Below are positions 58,654 through 64,000 of a stretch of 64,000 nt of DNA, one piece after another (positions within the stretch are counted from its first letter, which is position 1; each line of letters begins with the position of its first letter). The notes under the pieces are model-generated. The model was not told where the DNA came from. It saw only the letters and a list, made by a program, of their open reading frames with translations, and did not search any database. The stretch covers positions 620,001 to 684,000 of the forward strand of contig JAJKFH010001431.1 of NCBI GenBank assembly GCA_023333565.1. The letters are read 5' to 3'. Source of the DNA: Puffinus mauretanicus. Lineage: Eukaryota; Chordata; Aves; Procellariiformes; Procellariidae. The position numbers and the translations under genes were made by a program.

Positions 58654-60600
58654 TTCACTTGAATGTCAGGAGAATTTGAAAAGCAAAATCGATCCAGGTT
58701 TTGCAAATGGTCCCTTGTCTTTATTTGGATCAAACCAAAACCATAACCTAAAAAAAAACCAACAACTTTACCGTGAATGAAATAAGGATAAGGATTCATA
58801 CTGTGTGTCCTGAATACTTTTCTAGACGATATGCAAAACTGAGTCACTTCGGGGACTACAGCGATAATAAGAGTTGCGTAAATACCATGTAGCAAAAAAT
58901 ATTCCTTGGTTAGTCTGCTCTTTTTGGCACAATCTTTCTGGCAGAAACGTATACATTTATTTTGTTGTTGTAGCTCAAGAGCTCCTGGTGAGTAATTCCT
59001 GCTCTGCAGATGGTATATGATGTAGATGATTCTTTAAGTCCAATTTCAAGCTGTAGCGCTGTGGTTTATCACAAAGTGTTTTGCTGTAGTCTGATGGCAG
59101 GAACTCTGAGAAGCCGGTTTCTGGTGTTAATTTTCAAATAAATCCAATTGCTTCATAGGTATATCCCTCACTATTAATTTGCTATTTAAAACCAAGAAGA
59201 AACAGGAGTGCCTGACTGTAGAGGAAGTTCTTCCCTTGCAAGCCCCATCTACACCATGTGGGACAAGGTTGCAGGAGTTTGTGAAACTGCTTACACTGCA
59301 GAGATTTTTTTTTTTTTTTTGACAAAGTAAGTATCATTTCATCTTACTATAAAAAAAACCATACCAAAACAAATTCACTAGAACAGAGTACCCTTATGTC
59401 GAAATAGCAAACATATTCAGACCACTAATAAACCACAGCTAGAGATGTGTGGAATGGAAGGTGACCTGAGTTTTTCCCTCGACGGCTTAGGGATTATTCT
59501 GGCACTCACTGGATAGATGTTTGTCAATAACTGCTATTCCCAAACCTCAGTGGCTTTGTCATAGCAATGACCTCTTGTCCTTGCTGCAGTTCCCTTAGGA
59601 TCAGAAGGAAATTCCCTACTTCCTACTAGGAAAGATGAAGGGTCCATTTCTTCAGAGAAGCAACAGCTAGAAGAAACAGTTCACCCAATTAACAGAAGTC
59701 GCTCCTGCTCTGGTGTTGTTACTGCCCTGTGAGAGGACTAGGCTTTCCACTCTTACCAGTTGAACTATATCGGTAACACTCCATCCTTCAGTCCTGTCTT
59801 TGAGTTGTCAACATTTTTCTTTGGCTTTAGTAGTGACATAATGGGCTAAGTAGGGCTCAAGCAGATACTGCGCTTCTACGGGGGCACCAGAATAGGACTG
59901 CAACTGCTGTGATCACTCACCAGCATGCCAGACCTGGACTGCCCTTCTCTGGCTACACGCTTTCCCTCCCGTCCCCTGCTGCCCCAATATTCCCAGCTCC
60001 CCTTCCCTTGGACAAAAGGAGCTGTCTGCTTCTGTCTCGGCTACGCCTTAGTCTCCTTTTGCCTTCTGCCCCTATCTGCCATGGTCCAAGGGTTCCTGGT
60101 ACACAACTACAGTGTGTGAATATGATTATGCTTTTCTGACTCTTCTCATAAAGCAGTATCAGCTGTATGTTGTTTCTCAGTGATTTTTTATTACACCTGA
60201 AGATCTGAAAACATATATGCAGTCAAAATGTTTTTACTTTGTTTTGCTTTCTGAGACATTTTAGCCTTGCTTTTATTCCTATTACATTTCCGCAGTTTTC
60301 TGGCAGGTCTTTTTTCTTTTTCAATGAGTGTGGGAATTTTACCTATCAGATTGCACTGGAGAAGAAAACCTATCTTTTCAAACATTTATGGGAATAAAAT
60401 AATAATGCTATTATCTACACTCTTGATTACCAGGATTATCTCATTGTATATATACAGATCTTCCAGATAGGCAGATTATGTGATCAGAAGGTTCTTAGTG
60501 GGCCCCAGGCTCAGAGCGCACATTAAAGCGGATCAAGCCTGCTTTAATTCATGTGCTGCTTCGCTAATGCTCCTGCTCTTTCTCAGGAGAATTTCTGAAA
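58654..60600. other. Non-coding stretch
   Basis: A T16 run lies at 59305-59320. 59930-60110 is pyrimidine-rich with overlapping short frames. No gene or further repeat recognised. Confidence 0.5.
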
Positions 60601-60614
60601 TATTTTATTGATTT

Positions 60615-60690
60615 GGGGCCCAGTGCAGTGCCCACTGAGGTGGATGGACAGCCATTGACTTTGATGGACAATAAACTGGGGTTGGCTTGA
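60615..60690 (+). repeat. Ancient amniote repeat remnant
   Basis: GGGGCCCAGTGCAGTGCCCA, CTGAGGTGGATGGACAGCCA and TTGACTTTGATGG resemble '..gggcccagtgctgcccattgaagtcaatggcaaa.tgccattgactttgatggg'. The CCATTGACTTTGATGG core is at 60652-60667. Confidence 0.5.
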
Positions 60691-63349
60691 AGCAACAAGG
60701 TGTAAAGAAACACATATTTCACTCTTCTGGCGCTAGAGGCATCTCAGTCTTTCACATATGTTGACAGACCTTGAGTACCTTGCTCTTATTTTTTTAACAT
60801 TGTTAACAAATGCCTCTAGAATCTAGTGACATGTCTCTTTCTAGCTTTGCACAAATCTGAGGTGTTTAAGGGAACTTAGGAGAGGGCCAGCTGTGTACCT
60901 TAGAGAATAGAAAGGAAGTGGAACGAATGCTTTGGCTGACTGACTGAACAGTTTTCAGGCAGGCAATGGGACTTTTGTTTATAGAGTGGGTTTCCAAGAA
61001 GCTGACATCTCTTCATGGCTCAGCTAGCATGTAGCAGTTTGAGCAGTAAATAGAGGAAACCACCCTCCAAATATGCTTTGGCCATCAGCATTTTTTTAAG
61101 AGCCATGATTGCTTTTTGGCTAGGATATGTGCTCTGAATTGCTTAAGCATTTTGAGAAACTTCCTTCATAGAGTTTGAAAACACAATAATGCAGAGATGA
61201 AAGACTCCTTTAGAATTAATGATGGGGACAGAACTGAAGTGACATCCATGCTGAAATGCCACGATCTTAAAATTTTCTTTTCCACTTATTGTGTTTCTGA
61301 ATGTGCCTGTGGCTCCCCCTCTTTGTCATATCTGTTGGCAAATAACAGAGCTAGAAAATGCCAAGAAATGTGGAGTGGAGAGTGTTATGGGGTAGGAATG
61401 AGTTTTTGACATTGAGTCTGAGAAAAGTAAAGGTAGGAGAGAAGCAGAAAGGTCTTTTAACAATATAAAAGAATATGAAAATGTGGGTGATAGAAGTAGA
61501 CAAGAATAGGTGAATAGATAAGGTGCCTTGGAAGGAGCAATGGGGGTAGACGCAACAGTTGAGGAAAGGAGGTCCTGTGGATGGGGGAAAAAATTTGCTG
61601 CACCTCATAAACAGAGGTAGAAGATTTGAGTTTAAAATTCAAGGATAGCAAATCATTTAAAAAGGGCTCTAGAAAGTCATGGCAGCCAAGAAGAAATGAC
61701 AGTAGGGTGAGTTCAGTAGCAGTGTTTTGAAAAGATTAGGCTCTAGTGATTTAATTGGGTAATACTCCTTTCCTCACTTCTCTTATTTCACAGGGAGGAG
61801 GCTAATCTATCATGTATTTATATTTAAAACGTAACTATCCCACGTGTGAGATGAAAACCAGAGCTGGTCATGTTTGGCTCCTGAGTCCACCACAGGTATA
61901 GGGTCCTATCAGAAATCCTCTATTTGTCAGGCCTCTAATATTATACTCTGACAACATTATGCCATGGCAGTCTAATCTTCCCTGGGACCCAGTGACTGGC
62001 CCGGTTGCCCAGTTTAATTTGGTCTTCCCTGAACGCCGTCTTTGAGTGTAGGAACAGTTCTATAAAGCAGAGGTGCACTTGTGTGACTACATCCACAAAG
62101 CAAAAGCACAGCCTTCCAAATAGCTTGTGTATGTCCTTTTGGTGGTCTGCTTAATGTCCTGGCCCAAATAAAAGGAACGTACCTTCCAAAAATATTATCT
62201 TGGAGGCAGACAGCAGTGTGCTTTCCCAAGGGCAAAGCTGAGAGGCAAAAGAGAGTACTGTCAAGCAAGACCCTTCTTTTTGTTTTTAATTTAAGGAAGG
62301 CTGGTTTGGTTAAGCTTGGGCTGGATGGCTTTCAAATGCAAATTCTCCAGGCTACTTTAGACGAACTTGATATCGTCTTTGAGTCAGACTAGTCTCTTAA
62401 AATGCAGCAGGACCAAAAAAGGACTTGTGATTAAGGAGACTGCACATCCTTGGTGTCCTGGAAGCGTGCCAGGGTATGAGATGATATTTCAGTCCTTTGC
62501 ATTCCTAAGAATGTCCTTTTGTCCCATGAAAGGCTGACATCTTCCTGTGTCATAACGAAATGATGAGCCAGGGAAGGAGGTGTCTGTCTAATGAATCAGC
62601 CTAGAGACCAGCTAGCAGGCTCCTGGTAGGCTGATTGACTGTTGCTTTTTTGGGCTCTGAAACGAAGGGGTGTCGGGCTCTGAGGCCAACTCCTGTCCTC
62701 TGGCTGCCCCCTGTCGGCTGATCTACCAAGCCTGCGATGGACCTGGTGTCCCCCATGTCTCACAGTACTTGCAAGGGCTGGACACAAAGGAAAAAGGTGG
62801 TCAAGGAAAGTCACCACTAAATGGCAAAATCATCTTTTTGTGTCTCCCTTAATGAGACACAAAGCGCTGGAGTTTTTTCCTCTTGCCAAACTCTATGGCT
62901 TAAGTTTAAAAGGGTGATGACCACACAGTTAAACTTTTGGGATGCTGTGCTGGAAGCTGGCAGCTACTTTTGTTTCTGGTTAGATTTACTTTCATTTCTG
63001 ATTCAAATTTTCTTTCAGTGGCTTTCCTGCACACAAAATCTCCTGTGCCAAAATCATTGCTAACTCTATAAGCATAAAATGGCTACATCTGCTATAAATC
63101 ACCCTCGTAGGAAGCAACTGCATCCAAAATTCCAGAGAGGTAAACTATTCGCAGTTTAGGTTAAGCATATAGAAATGTGAATGCCAGAAGCTCTGCCCTC
63201 AGCTTTTCAAGTACAAGTTGCACTGCAGCGGGTGGGAACTCCAGCTAGCTTGCTGAGGGCAGAATTGAGGCATTTCTGCTGTAAAGCAGCTGGGAAAGAT
63301 ATGTCATTTTTCTGCCACAGTAACTTATCTCCCCATAGATCCTTCTTTA
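60691..63349. other. Non-coding stretch, nothing recognised
   Basis: Mixed composition, only short frames, no domain. No repeat family or RNA gene recognised. Confidence 0.5.
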
Positions 63350-63590
63350 GAAGGACGTAAGAACTCTTCTCCTAGACTAGAGGGCCATCTAGCTCAATAT
63401 ACTAGACTGACAGGGCTACCAGCAGATGCTTAGGAAAAGCACATAAGCAGAGGGCACATACAGCACCATCTTTCCTTTGGTGCATCCTCTTACCACGCAG
63501 GAGCCACCATTTCTGAGACTTATTATGCAGAGGCTGCGTAAGGGCTGTCACATTTATAGCCACTGATGGACTAACTCATTGTCTACAAGT
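63350..63590 (-). mobile_element. Old CR1 LINE, 3' end fragment, antisense
   Basis: GAAGGACGTAAGAAC, AGGGCCATCTAGCTCAATAT, TAGACTGACAGGGCTACCAG, CAGATGCTTAGGAAAAGCAC, ATAAGCAGAGGGCACATAC and, further on, GCAGAGGCTGCGTAAGGGC and TATAGCCACTGATGGAC occur in the order of the antisense 3' end of old CR1 LINEs shared by birds, crocodilians and turtles. The element lies on the minus strand with its 3' terminus at the left, and is 5'-truncated, as is usual for CR1. No reverse transcriptase part is present. Subfamily not determined. Confidence 0.8.
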
Positions 63591-64000
63591 TGCTGTGTTA
63601 CTAATGCATATTCACGTGTAGCCCTAACTTTGTGAAGTCCATGCAGCTGTAGATGCTTGTCTCTACAATTTTCTGACTAATATATAAAAAAAAATGCAGT
63701 GAACTAATCTTCCATTCTGGAGCCATTTCCAGTTCTATTTTCACAACTAGAATCCTCACGTGCTCCCACTCTTCCTTGCCATGGTGTGTGGGCAATTCAC
63801 ACCCAGAAAATGCCAGTCGGCCTACCTCACAAGGCAGCTGTGTGCAGCTGTCTTTTCAAGAGATGCCAGGTGGTCAGTCAATTGATAGGCTCTCCAGAAT
63901 CTTGTAAGCTATGGGCAGAAATAGTATTCCACGAGTCTATGAAGTGGGGAAATACATGGAATGACTGTTCTGTTTTGGCCCTTCAAGCATGCAGCAGGAG
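63591..64000. other. Non-coding right edge
   Basis: Possibly continues the truncated CR1 for a few bases, but similarity is lost. No gene recognised. Confidence 0.5.

Overview
This is 64 kb of vertebrate nuclear DNA, most likely from a bird outside the chicken order. The best clue is a solo long terminal repeat of an avian ERVL-type endogenous retrovirus (about 53398-54166). An old CR1 LINE 3' end at the right edge and a scatter of very old amniote repeats agree. I saw no bacterial-style gene organisation, tRNA, rRNA, CRISPR array or insertion sequence. No exon of a recognisable protein gene was found. The many short open frames show no known domain and behave like chance ORFs, so the window reads as a gene desert or the interior of a very long intron. 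The host locus could not be identified.

Layout from left to right. 1-4.6 kb holds two old repeats and a small CpG island at about 1930-2180, with a possible short exon and mini-intron. 4.6-10 kb has several AT-rich, complex-sequence blocks that look like developmental non-coding elements, and one 131-codon minus-strand ORF. At 11.1 kb lies a pure (CTG)18 tract. 13.8-16 kb has an octamer-bearing block, a second CpG-rich patch and a (CCATC)-type pentanucleotide array. 19.2-21.4 kb is the densest regulatory-looking stretch. It ends in a possible first exon with a TATA box, an ATG frame and a strong splice donor. 27-38 kb holds further candidate elements, a perfect GC-rich hairpin, a direct repeat flanking a GC-rich insert and a 35-bp near-palindrome of homeodomain-type sequence. 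39-53 kb is mostly plain DNA with simple repeats and old SINE-like fragments. 53.4-54.2 kb is the solo LTR. 54-64 kb has one AT-rich candidate element, two old repeats and the CR1 fragment.

If the region has a function, it is probably regulatory or in non-coding transcripts. Candidate elements were chosen from sequence texture (complex AT-rich sequence, homeodomain and POU motifs, absence of recognisable repeats). Conservation cannot be seen from one sequence, so these calls are weak until aligned to other genomes. Repeat family names rest on remembered consensus phrases, not on a database search.
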